From contig DOUE01000021.1 of the NCBI GenBank assembly GCA_003520745.1, forward strand, positions 12,470 through 48,240: a DNA stretch of 35,771 nucleotides, read 5' to 3'. The stretch is from Erysipelotrichaceae bacterium (GTDB taxonomy: Bacteria; Bacillota_I; Bacilli_A; Erysipelotrichales; Erysipelotrichaceae). Position numbers and translations under genes: made by a program. Shown piece after piece: positions 23,005 to 29,788 of the stretch. The notes beneath the pieces are model-generated. The model was not told the DNA's origin and did no database searches. It was given only the letters and a program-made list of their open reading frames with translations. How positions within the stretch are numbered: position 1 is the stretch's first letter; every line of letters starts with the position of its first letter.

Positions 23005-23033
23005 GGTTTCCCTTTCAGAAGTTCTTCTTCTAT

Positions 23034-23076
23034 ATTTGTATATACAAATTATAGAATGATGGATGGTTTATCGCAA
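23034..23076 (-). promoter_or_regulatory. Promoter with GntR-type palindrome for the SIS-SDR operon
   Basis: On the minus strand TTGCGA (23071-23076), 17 bp, TATAAT (23048-23053). Overlapping the -10 and start is the perfect 16-bp palindrome ATTTGTATATACAAAT (23034-23049), which has the GT-N4-AC core common in GntR/HutC-type operators. The GntR/UTRA protein at 13371-14060 is a candidate binder (inference). Confidence 0.72.
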
Positions 23077-23086
23077 TCCTAATGCC

Positions 23087-23848
23087 TTATCGGCGGCTTC
23101 TTCGATCATATTCTTCCATCACGGCGTCGAAGGTTTCCTTTGCGGCAACATCGCCGATGACTTGGGCTCCCGTGATGACCAGCGGAGGTTTCCCTTGAAG
23201 GGTCAACAGTTCGGCGACCCGGACCTTGATCATATTGACGATGGCGGAATTCGCGATGGTGGACATCGGTCCGACCGGATACTCCAACCCGTCGATCCAG
23301 ATCGCTGCGTCGCCCACGGGAACGCAGGTATCGATCACCAGGTCGCAGACATCGGTAAGTTTTCGACCCGTCGAATGTTTCGCTTTCACAAGTCCGCTAT
23401 TCTTGACTCCGGTGATCCCGACGGTCTTTAAACCTAGCTTACGTGCTTCGATCGCCATGTCGATGACCACGTTGCCGGCCCCCGAGGTGGAGAAGAGAAG
23501 GAAAACATCGTTGGGGCGATACTTGAAATTACGGACGATTTGCGCGGCGAGCCCTTCCACGTTCTCCAGAAACATGGATTGGTAGATGCCGTTGGCTCCG
23601 ACGACCTGGCCGTAGTTGCTTGTGGAGAGTTCGATGATCGGATGGAAACCGGGAAAGCTGCCATAGCGCGGAAACATCTCTTCGACGCCCATCCGTGAAT
23701 GACCCGACCCATAGACATGGACCAACCCGTCGTCGGCGATGCTGGCGGCGAAAAGCTGCGCCACCGTTTCGATCTTGTCCTCTTGCGTCGCTTCGATCTC
23801 ACGTAAAATACGAATCGCTTCCTCGACATACTTCGAACTGATGTTCAT
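23087..23848 (-). CDS. SIS-domain protein, UPF0309-like (second of tandem pair)
   Basis: A 253-residue paralogue of the next gene, with the same motif order: VHVYGSGHSRMGVEE, LLFSTSGAGNVVIDMAIEA and VKAKHSTGRKLTDVCDLVIDT, and similar FPRYGS/FPGFHPI and ENVEGLA segments. The start is the ATG at 23846-23848 with GGAGGAAACAGG upstream. No terminator separates it from the following SIS gene, so readthrough is possible. The reaction is unknown. The pair may form a heteromer or handle two related phosphosugars. TGTCAT direct repeats in 10-bp register lie in its 5' region. Confidence 0.85.
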   Translation of the reverse strand: MNISSKYVEEAIRILREIEATQEDKIETVAQLFAASIADDGLVHVYGSGHSRMGVEEMFPRYGSFPGFHPIIELSTSNYGQVVGANGIYQSMFLENVEGLAAQIVRNFKYRPNDVFLLFSTSGAGNVVIDMAIEARKLGLKTVGITGVKNSGLVKAKHSTGRKLTDVCDLVIDTCVPVGDAAIWIDGLEYPVGPMSTIANSAIVNMIKVRVAELLTLQGKPPLVITGAQVIGDVAAKETFDAVMEEYDRRSRR

Positions 23849-23867
23849 CCTGTTTCCTCCTTGATGA

Positions 23868-23899
23868 TGTTCATATTTGTCATTTTTTGTCATATTGTA
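23868..23899 (-). promoter_or_regulatory. Phased TGTCAT repeats before the second SIS gene
   Basis: On the plus strand TTGTCATTTT (23878) and TTGTCATATT (23888) are 10 bp apart, with a weaker TGTTCATATT at 23868. A possible minus-strand -10, TACAAT (23894-23899), overlaps them; no good -35 is seen. The box resembles the TTCTGTCAT repeats in front of deoR-nanE, so the same DeoR protein may act here. Confidence 0.5.
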
Positions 23900-23979
23900 T
23901 TCGATTTACACTTCATCTTGGGTTTATCGTATCATCATTTCGCGAATACCACAACGATTTCGAACATTTTGATGATATC

Positions 23980-23997
23980 TTTGCATTTTCTTGCAAA
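23980..23997. promoter_or_regulatory. Inverted repeat before the SGNH hydrolase gene
   Basis: TTTGCA and TGCAAA flank 6 bases, about 40 bp before the SGNH start. A TATCAT lies just downstream (24006-24011) with TTGCAT 19 bp before it. A weak promoter with a possible operator; nothing more specific can be said. Confidence 0.35.
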
Positions 23998-24033
23998 CTC
24001 TGTGCTATCATGAAGAAAAGCCGGAGGACATCT

Positions 24034-25023
24034 ATGGAATACCTGGGAATGGATCTGCACGGAATTAGCGAATTGGTCGAAGTACGGGGGAGGAAGATTT
24101 TATCGCGCTATCCGCACGCCGTCAATCAAGCCATCAAGCATACGACCGCCTATCAACTCAACGGGACGGAGATCCGTCTTGTCCCGCTTGAGGATTGTTA
24201 TGTCACGCTGGAGTCGATGGGTCGACGCCATATGACCAAAGTCATGGTGTATTACGGGGACATGGCCTATCCGGAAGAAATCCACTTCGAGAAGGAGACG
24301 ACGATCCCGGTGTTGATCGCCAAACTCAACGATGTCGAATTGACCGACCGATTCCCCCATCCGTTTGGTTTCTCTTTCGATGTAGTCCGCATCTGCATCT
24401 TTTCGGACAATGTCTTGATCAAGCGCGTGAGCGGGAAACATCGTCTGCCTTTCGAAGATGAAGTCCCTTCCCTGAAGATGATGACCTACGGGACGAGCAT
24501 CACCCAGGGGTTCTTCCCGACCGCCGTCGATCTGACCTATCCCAACATCGTCGCCCGCACACTCAACGCCGACCTGGTGAACTATGGGCTGGCCGGGAAT
24601 TGTCTTTGTGAAAAGGAAGTCGCGGACTTCCTGATGAAGAGCGGCACCTACGACATCGTCGTTCTGGAACTTTGCGTCAACATGCTGGTGGCGGGGATTT
24701 CCGGTGCAGAATTCGAAAAACGCGTGCGTTATCTGGTCGACGGATTGATGATGCATCAACCCCAAGCCAAGATCGTATGTCTGGGCACCCTTCCCTTCTA
24801 CGGGGATTACGGAATGTCCAGTCCGCGCGATGTGATCGTGAGTTCGCCGGCGGAATACCGCGCGATCCTGAAAAGAATCGTCGAGGAGAAAAACACCGGA
24901 AAAATCGTCTATGTCGATCCGATGACGGCGCTGTCGATGCATAACCTGAGCACCGATTTCATCCATCCAAGCAACTTCGGGATGATCGAAATCGCGAACA
25001 CCCTCATACAAACCCTAAAATAA
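24034..25023 (+). CDS. SGNH/GDSL-type esterase
   Basis: A 329-residue two-domain hydrolase. Residues 1 to about 145 look like a beta-rich N-terminal domain. The SGNH fold follows, with catalytic Ser in MTYGTSITQGF (block I), Gly and Asn in VNYGLAGNC (blocks II-III), VVLELCVNML at block III and DFIHPSNFGM with the catalytic Asp/His pair. There is no signal peptide, so it acts in the cytosol, perhaps removing acyl groups from imported glycans. GGAGG lies 6 bases before the ATG. It is a single-gene unit closed by a strong terminator. The true substrate is unknown. Confidence 0.8.
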   Translation: MEYLGMDLHGISELVEVRGRKILSRYPHAVNQAIKHTTAYQLNGTEIRLVPLEDCYVTLESMGRRHMTKVMVYYGDMAYPEEIHFEKETTIPVLIAKLNDVELTDRFPHPFGFSFDVVRICIFSDNVLIKRVSGKHRLPFEDEVPSLKMMTYGTSITQGFFPTAVDLTYPNIVARTLNADLVNYGLAGNCLCEKEVADFLMKSGTYDIVVLELCVNMLVAGISGAEFEKRVRYLVDGLMMHQPQAKIVCLGTLPFYGDYGMSSPRDVIVSSPAEYRAILKRIVEEKNTGKIVYVDPMTALSMHNLSTDFIHPSNFGMIEIANTLIQTLK

Positions 25024-25046
25024 AAGAAACGCGCGAGCGTTTCTTT
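25023..25046. terminator. Bidirectional intrinsic terminator
   Basis: AAAGAAACGC and GCGTTTCTTT pair perfectly around a GCGA tetraloop. It overlaps the last base of the SGNH stop and the end of the converging metallochaperone gene. Confidence 0.88.
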
Positions 25047-25254
25047 AGTCGATGCTTATGAGTGTATACCCGGCTTTACGGACGGCGTTCTTCAAGTCGA
25101 ACTCGTCGATGTCGCGATCCAGGGTCAAGACGGCCGTCTTGTCGCCGATGCTGACCTTGACATCCTTGACCCCTTCCAACGCATACATTTGGATATTGAT
25201 CATGCCGGCGCAATGCGCGCAATACATGCCATCGATATGCAGTGTTTTTTTCAT
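25045..25254 (-). CDS. CopZ-like heavy-metal-associated protein
   Basis: A 69-residue HMA-domain protein. MKKTLHIDGMYCAHCAGMI contains the metal-binding G-M-x-C-x-x-C, and the rest follows the beta-alpha-beta-beta-alpha-beta pattern (ALEGVKDVKVSIGDKTAVL, DEFDLKNAVRKAGYTL). It would carry Cu(I) or another soft metal in the cytosol. The start is the ATG at 25252-25254 with AAGGTGG upstream; a TATAAT (25276-25281) lies just before. No P-type ATPase or metal regulator is nearby, so it stands alone among sugar genes. Confidence 0.87.
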   Translation of the reverse strand: MKKTLHIDGMYCAHCAGMINIQMYALEGVKDVKVSIGDKTAVLTLDRDIDEFDLKNAVRKAGYTLISID

Positions 25255-25285
25255 TGATGCACCACCTTCTTCTCCATTATATACC

Positions 25286-25316
25286 AAAGGCGTATCCGTT
25301 GGTCGGATACGCCTTT
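25286..25316. terminator. Strong hairpin downstream of chbG
   Basis: AAAGGCGTATCCG (25286-25298) and CGGATACGCCTTT (25304-25316) are perfectly complementary with a 5-base loop. On the minus strand it follows the chbG-like stop but has only three U. The better U-run (TTTTTCT) is on the plus strand. The -10 of the metallochaperone gene abuts the stem. Confidence 0.75.
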
Positions 25317-25318
25317 TT

Positions 25319-26086
25319 CTATTGGATTTCTTTGAACGTGGTCAGCTGGACTCCGTCATCCAACAAGGATTTCTTGATCGAATCATCCGTCAAGATCGCG
25401 AGTTCCTTGACACGGTCCAGATTGTAAGAAGAATGCAGGAGGATGTAGGGATCCAGATAGGCCGGATGACACATGACCTCCAGTAAGTCTTGGTCGAGGT
25501 GCTCGTGCAGTCCGATGAAATTCAAGAAATACTCGCGGGTGACGCCTTCCTTATAGAAGTCGGGGACACAATAGGCATACTTCACGCCGGATTGACGAAG
25601 CAGTTGTAATTCCCTCACCGGATCGACTCCCGGAAGGTAACGTATGGGAAGCTTGTATTCCTTGGCGAGTTTCAGGGTCAGTTCGAAGGTGTCGGGATGT
25701 TGGTGGAGATGATGGTGGCCGTCGAGATGGTCCGGTTGGATGCCCGAGGAGATGACCTTTTCGATCTGGGCGCGCCATTCATTCTCCAGTTCATCGATAT
25801 TTAGATTCAATTGTTTCATTCCGTTGAATTTCTTGAAACTTCCGTCGATTCCGACCAAAGACTTGACTTTATCCGCACTTAATACTGGTTTCCCGGCACT
25901 GAGGACCAAGTGGACGCCGATTCCAAGATTCGGATTCTCATGGGCAAGGTTGACCGCTTCGATAAACCCCTTCATGTTGGGCATGAGGGAGGCCGAAGTG
26001 ACGATGCCATGACGGTGGGCGAGTTGGATGCCGAAATTCTGACCTTGACAGAGGCCGAAGTCGTCGGCGTTGACGATGATTTTCAT
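25319..26086 (-). CDS. chbG: ChbG/YdjC-type carbohydrate deacetylase
   Basis: Removes an acetyl group from chitooligosaccharides such as chitobiose 6-phosphate, which lets the partner 6-phospho-glycosidase act. The 255-residue chain has the YdjC signature: KIIVNADDFGLCQGQN (catalytic Asp pair), GIGVHLVLSAGKPVL, PDHLDGHHHLHQHPD (metal His residues) and the late EVMCHPAY. GGAGGG lies 8 bases before the ATG, which starts two bases after the GH4 gene's stop. Co-transcription with a GH4 enzyme is the classic chbF-chbG arrangement and supports the chitobiose role. Confidence 0.87.
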   Translation of the reverse strand: MKIIVNADDFGLCQGQNFGIQLAHRHGIVTSASLMPNMKGFIEAVNLAHENPNLGIGVHLVLSAGKPVLSADKVKSLVGIDGSFKKFNGMKQLNLNIDELENEWRAQIEKVISSGIQPDHLDGHHHLHQHPDTFELTLKLAKEYKLPIRYLPGVDPVRELQLLRQSGVKYAYCVPDFYKEGVTREYFLNFIGLHEHLDQDLLEVMCHPAYLDPYILLHSSYNLDRVKELAILTDDSIKKSLLDDGVQLTTFKEIQ

Positions 26087-26088
26087 CC

Positions 26089-27426
26089 TTATCCCTCCAG
26101 TTTCTGAATTACCGCCTTGAATTGCGGGAGATGGCGCTTATGCGCGATCAGGAGTTCATCCAATACCTTACGTCCGAGCACTTCGCTTTGGACTAGCGGA
26201 TTGGTGATCATGGCCACCAAGGCGTCGTTGTAGTCGCCGCTGATCGCCGCTTTCGCCACGAGGAGTTCAAACGCCTTGATCTGCTGAACGATCCCTTCCG
26301 CTGCGATCGGAAGCCGACCCATCGTCAGGGGACGCGGTCCTTCCTTGGTGATCACGCAGGAAACTTCAACCGCCACGTCGTTTGGCAGACTTGCGATCGC
26401 CCCACGGTTGCGCGTGTTGACGGTTTGGATGTCTCTCTTATCATTATACATCGAGGAAATCAGATTGCATGCGGCATCGCTGTAGAACGCACCGCCGCGT
26501 TGGGATAATTCTTCCGGTTTGATGTCGAGGGTGGGATCCGCGTATTGTCTGAAGAGTTGTTCTTCCACTTCCTTGACGATCGTCCCGCGTGTTTTCCCAT
26601 GAGCGAAATCTTCCAGGACATGTTTCAGCATCTCTTCTTTTTGGAAATAATAACGATGATAGGCGCAGGGCATCGCATCGAGCCCGCGCAGGAACTCAGG
26701 CGACCACGGGAGGTTGGCGATGTTTTTCATCGTGACGCTACCGGCCTGATCCAGTAAATCGTGGAACAGTTTCTTCTTGACGCTCTTGCCGTCCACATAG
26801 AAATCCAGACCGAAGACCATATGGTTAAGTCCTGCGAAGTCGATGCGCAACCGGCTCTTTTCGACGTCTAGCATCTTGGCGGTGGCCACTTCCATGCCGT
26901 AGGGCAGATTGCAGACCCCGATGAATTTGTCCCACTCCGCATAGCGGAGGACGGCTTCCGTCACCAATCCGGCCGGGTTGGTGAAATTGATGATCCACGC
27001 GTCGGGACAAAGTTCCTTCGCGTCTTCGATGATCGAGAAGATGACCGGAATGGTACGCAGCGCCTTAAACATGCCGCCGGCCCCGTTGGTTTCCTGGCCG
27101 ATCAGGCCGTGTCTTGCGGGGATGCTTTCATCCAGGATCCGGGCGTCGAGTCCGCCGACCCGAAGCTGGGTCGTGATGAAGTCCGCATCTTTCAGCGCTT
27201 CCCTGCGATCCAGGGTCGTAAAGATTTCAAGATCGACGCCGGCCTTTTTCACCATTCGTCTGGCCAGATCTCCGACGATCGCCAGTTTTTCCTTCCCTGC
27301 CTCCACATCCACCAACCATAATTCTTTGACCGGCAACTCCTTGATCCGTAAGATGAACCCTTCGACAAGCTCGGGGGTATAGCTCGATCCGCCTCCGATG
27401 GTGACGATCTTCAATCCGTTTTTCAT
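26089..27426 (-). CDS. GH4 6-phospho-beta-glucosidase/chitobiase (ChbF/CelF-like)
   Basis: A 445-residue glycoside hydrolase family 4 enzyme that cleaves 6-phospho-beta-glucosides or deacetylated chitobiose 6-phosphate by an NAD- and metal-dependent oxidation-elimination mechanism. Motifs: IVTIGGGSSYTPELVEG (NAD fold), LWLVDVEAG, FITTQLRVGGLDAR, GQETNGAGG, IINFTNPAG, GVCNLPYGM (metal Cys) and FAGLNHMVFG (metal His). The C-terminal part has SLPNDVAVEVSCVI. AAAGGAGGTC precedes the ATG. It leads the operon with chbG and is divergent from the EIIC operon, its likely source of phosphorylated disaccharide. Cellobiose versus chitobiose cannot be settled by sequence alone; chbG favours chitobiose. 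Confidence 0.92.
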   Translation of the reverse strand: MKNGLKIVTIGGGSSYTPELVEGFILRIKELPVKELWLVDVEAGKEKLAIVGDLARRMVKKAGVDLEIFTTLDRREALKDADFITTQLRVGGLDARILDESIPARHGLIGQETNGAGGMFKALRTIPVIFSIIEDAKELCPDAWIINFTNPAGLVTEAVLRYAEWDKFIGVCNLPYGMEVATAKMLDVEKSRLRIDFAGLNHMVFGLDFYVDGKSVKKKLFHDLLDQAGSVTMKNIANLPWSPEFLRGLDAMPCAYHRYYFQKEEMLKHVLEDFAHGKTRGTIVKEVEEQLFRQYADPTLDIKPEELSQRGGAFYSDAACNLISSMYNDKRDIQTVNTRNRGAIASLPNDVAVEVSCVITKEGPRPLTMGRLPIAAEGIVQQIKAFELLVAKAAISGDYNDALVAMITNPLVQSEVLGRKVLDELLIAHKRHLPQFKAVIQKLEG

Positions 27427-27747
27427 AATGACCTCCTTTTATAGATGTACCTATTATATCAAATCATACCAATGAATTAAAAGCATTATGATGAAAAATG
27501 TGAAATTTTGTGATTCCCTCTTTACAAACCGAAAAGATTGGATATATAATGACAACGTAAAGAGATACCAATGAATCTATTAAGTTGGCTTGTATTCACA
27601 AATTTGGTTGCGCTTATTCCTCTCTTCATATCGTAGACCTTTTCGTGGATGAATGTCCACGAAAATACGCATTCAAGTCGGGAACATCCGTTGACGGAAG
27701 ATTTTCCATCGATGGTAACCATAGAGAAAGGTCAAAGGAGAAAACTC
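27427..27747. promoter_or_regulatory. Divergent regulatory region between GH4-chbG and the EIIC operon
   Basis: About 320 bp without a gene. Plus-strand promoter TTTACA (27521-27526), 18 bp, TATAAT (27545-27550), giving a leader of about 190 bases. Minus-strand -10 TATAAT (27453-27458) with a weak -35. A 12-bp direct repeat ATACCAATGAAT occurs at 27466-27477, inside the minus promoter spacer, and at 27565-27576, just past the plus transcript start. TGTGA occurs at 27499 and 27509. In the leader, TTTTCGTGGA (27640-27649) and TCCACGAAAA (27656-27665) form a perfect 10-bp hairpin with no U-run. I see no LicT-type RAT sequence or known riboswitch. Confidence 0.6.
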
Positions 27748-29070
27748 ATGAATGGTTTAATCACCCTCTTAGAAGAGAAGTTTGTCCCCATCGCCGCCAA
27801 GTTCGGAAATCAGAAGCACTTGGTCGCGATCCGTGACGCGTTCGCCGGATTATTGCCGCTGGTAATGGTCGGTGCCTTCGCCGTCTTGTTGAATAACGTA
27901 TTCTTCGTACCTTGGTCGTTATTGGCCGGCTACATTCCGGGCGGCGCGGAAAACGCGTTCATCGTCTGGGCAAACGCGAATGTCGCGCCCTTGTTCAGTT
28001 TGATGGAATCCGGTACGTTCTCCATCCTCGCGCTTGCCTTGACTTTCTCCTTAGGGTACAATAGAGCCCTAGGGGAACACAAAGATCCTTCCGCCGTCGC
28101 GTTGATGAACGTTTCCTCCTTCGTATTGCTGGGTGCCTTATCCCGCAACAATCCGGCCGTCGCAAGCTGGGTCGGAAACTTCTTGGGCGCACAGGGGATC
28201 TTCATCGCCTTGTTGGTCGGTTTGGTCGGTCCGGAAATCTATTTCGCGGTCGTCAAAAAGAATTGGGTCTTCAAACTTCCCGATACCGTTCCTCCGGCGG
28301 TCGCCCGCGGCTTCTCCGCGATCATCCCGGGTTTCCTGACGGTATTGAGCTTCGCGATCGTCGCCTATTGCTTCAACAAATTCGCTTCGATGTCGATCTT
28401 CACCTGGTTTGAAACCTATCTGTCCGAAACCTTCATGGAACTTGGACAAAGCATCTACTCCATCGTCTTCGTATCCTTCCTGATTCCTGTGTTCTGGTTC
28501 TTCGGTCTGCATGGCGCCAACATCCTGGAAGCCTTCATGAGCCCGATCTACGGAACCTTGGGAACGCTGAATATCCAAATGTATGGTCAAGGCATCCGCG
28601 AAGTCGGTACGGCCGCCAACCAGTTGGCACCGTGGGTTCGTGGATCCTGGGATGCCTACGTTTTCTTAGGCGGATCGGGCGCGACCTTGCCTCTGATCGC
28701 CGCGTTGCTGATGTTCGCTAAATCCAAAGACGCCAAAGAAGTCGCGAAGTTAGGCTTGGCTCCGGGGATCTTCATGATCAACGAACCCATCCTCTTCGGT
28801 CTCCCGGTCGTCTTGAATCCGATCTACTTGATCCCGTTCATCTTGGTTCAACCGATCCTGACTCTGGTTGCCTACTTCGCGACCGTCGCCGGTTTCGCCG
28901 GTCCGATCGTCAACTCCGTTCCTTGGACGACGCCTCCGCTGTTGAACGCCTTCTTGTCCACCAACGGTAGCTTCGGTGCCGTCATCGTCGCCGCGGTCAA
29001 CTTGGTCATCGCCTTCTTCATCTACCTACCCTTCGTCTTCGTCGCCAACGCACAAGCCGAAAAGAAGTAA
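27748..29070 (+). CDS. PTS EIIC, lactose/cellobiose family
   Basis: A 440-residue membrane permease of the CelB/LicC/ChbC type, with about ten hydrophobic segments. MNGLITLLEEKFVPIAAKFG and HLVAIRDAFAGLLPLVMVGA are the family's N-terminal signature; FWFFGLHGANI and MINEPILFGLPVVLNPIYLIPF are the conserved sugar-binding and Asn-Glu-Pro segments. The start is the ATG at 27748 (AAAGGAG 8 bases before), not the upstream in-frame ATG in the leader. It is followed by a terminator-like hairpin and genes for DUF3284, a 74-aa protein and GH1. No cognate EIIA or EIIB lies in the window, so these must be shared from elsewhere. Confidence 0.93.
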   Translation: MNGLITLLEEKFVPIAAKFGNQKHLVAIRDAFAGLLPLVMVGAFAVLLNNVFFVPWSLLAGYIPGGAENAFIVWANANVAPLFSLMESGTFSILALALTFSLGYNRALGEHKDPSAVALMNVSSFVLLGALSRNNPAVASWVGNFLGAQGIFIALLVGLVGPEIYFAVVKKNWVFKLPDTVPPAVARGFSAIIPGFLTVLSFAIVAYCFNKFASMSIFTWFETYLSETFMELGQSIYSIVFVSFLIPVFWFFGLHGANILEAFMSPIYGTLGTLNIQMYGQGIREVGTAANQLAPWVRGSWDAYVFLGGSGATLPLIAALLMFAKSKDAKEVAKLGLAPGIFMINEPILFGLPVVLNPIYLIPFILVQPILTLVAYFATVAGFAGPIVNSVPWTTPPLLNAFLSTNGSFGAVIVAAVNLVIAFFIYLPFVFVANAQAEKK

Positions 29071-29083
29071 ACCCTACTCGAAA

Positions 29084-29121
29084 AAACGTCCCCGGTCCCG
29101 CATGGGATCGGGGCGTTTCTT
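29084..29121 (+). terminator. Intrinsic terminator or attenuator after EIIC
   Basis: AAACGTCCCCGGTCCC and GGGATCGGGGCGTTT pair with one bulged base and a GCAT loop, then TTCTTT follows. The next gene begins only 19 bp later, so downstream genes depend on readthrough or the hairpin trims expression. Confidence 0.8.
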
Positions 29122-29139
29122 TATAAGGAGGATCCACCC

Positions 29140-29559
29140 ATGGTCACAAACGAAATCTACATCCAGCAAACCCCCGACGTCATCTACGCCTATCTCGAAA
29201 AAGAACTCTGCAAAGCCTTTTCCTGTCAGCCCGGTCAATTGTTGGGGAAGAAAATCACCCATACGCAAAAGATCTACGGGAAGTCGATCGAAATGGATCA
29301 GGAAGTCACGGAACGGGTAAGAGGAGAATCCTTGGCTTTCGTTTCGGTCTATGGTCAGGATTCCTTGGTCGTCCGCTATCAGATCCTTGCGGATGAGGAA
29401 GGATGGTCGCGCGTGATCTTGACGGAAAGCGCCGACAGCACCAACAAATTCAAATCCCTCAATTACAAATTATTCAGCCTACCGGTTTTGCGTAATGTCG
29501 GAAAGAAGAAACTCTATCGCAAACTGACCGCGCTCAAACTATCACTTGAAAAGGAGTAG
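29140..29559 (+). CDS. DUF3284-family protein
   Basis: A 139-residue protein resembling the DUF3284 family, which is usually encoded beside cellobiose-type PTS genes. It starts MVTNEIYIQQTPDVIYAYLEKEL, has a predicted helix-grip-like alternation of strands (SLAFVSVYGQDSLVVRYQI, SRVILTESADST) and ends with a basic helix NVGKKKLYRKLTALKL. The fold suggests a START-like ligand-binding domain, but no enzymatic function is known. GGAGG is 8 bases before the ATG. It lies between EIIC and a 74-aa gene, 4 bp upstream of the latter, all on one transcript. Confidence 0.75.
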   Translation: MVTNEIYIQQTPDVIYAYLEKELCKAFSCQPGQLLGKKITHTQKIYGKSIEMDQEVTERVRGESLAFVSVYGQDSLVVRYQILADEEGWSRVILTESADSTNKFKSLNYKLFSLPVLRNVGKKKLYRKLTALKLSLEKE

Positions 29560-29563
29560 ACCT

Positions 29564-29788
29564 ATGATCATCGTCAACGCCCCTCTGAAGAGGGATTTTA
29601 TCCGCGCATTGTTGGATGGGAAAACCATCGAAAATGTGACGTTCACCTTCGTGAAGCAAGACAATATGAAGTTGTATTTCAGTGTCGAAGGCGATCCTAA
29701 AGCCGCGGTGAAAATCGCGAAGAACACGATCAAACAATCCGAATTCGGATCCGTTTTGTTCTTCAACGTGGAAGAACATGTCGGATAA
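29564..29788 (+). CDS. Small hypothetical protein in PTS operon
   Basis: A 74-residue protein of unknown function. It is a compact alpha/beta sequence (MIIVNAPLKRDFIRALLDGK, VTFTFVKQDNMKLYFSV, KAAVKIAKNTIKQSEFG) with no cysteines, TM segment or signal. AAAAGGAG precedes the ATG, and the last 11 bases overlap the start of the GH1 gene, so the two are translationally coupled. Its length, the good ribosome binding site and the overlaps make it a real gene. A helper for the PTS or the phospho-glucosidase is possible, without direct evidence. Confidence 0.75.
   Translation: MIIVNAPLKRDFIRALLDGKTIENVTFTFVKQDNMKLYFSVEGDPKAAVKIAKNTIKQSEFGSVLFFNVEEHVG

Noticed and set aside
24100..25011. 303-codon minus-strand open frame
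   Set aside because: Antisense to the SGNH hydrolase, whose catalytic blocks and ribosome binding site are clear.
27557..27747. LicT/BglG-type antiterminator target before EIIC
   Set aside because: The hairpin there lacks the conserved RAT sequence and a following U-run.
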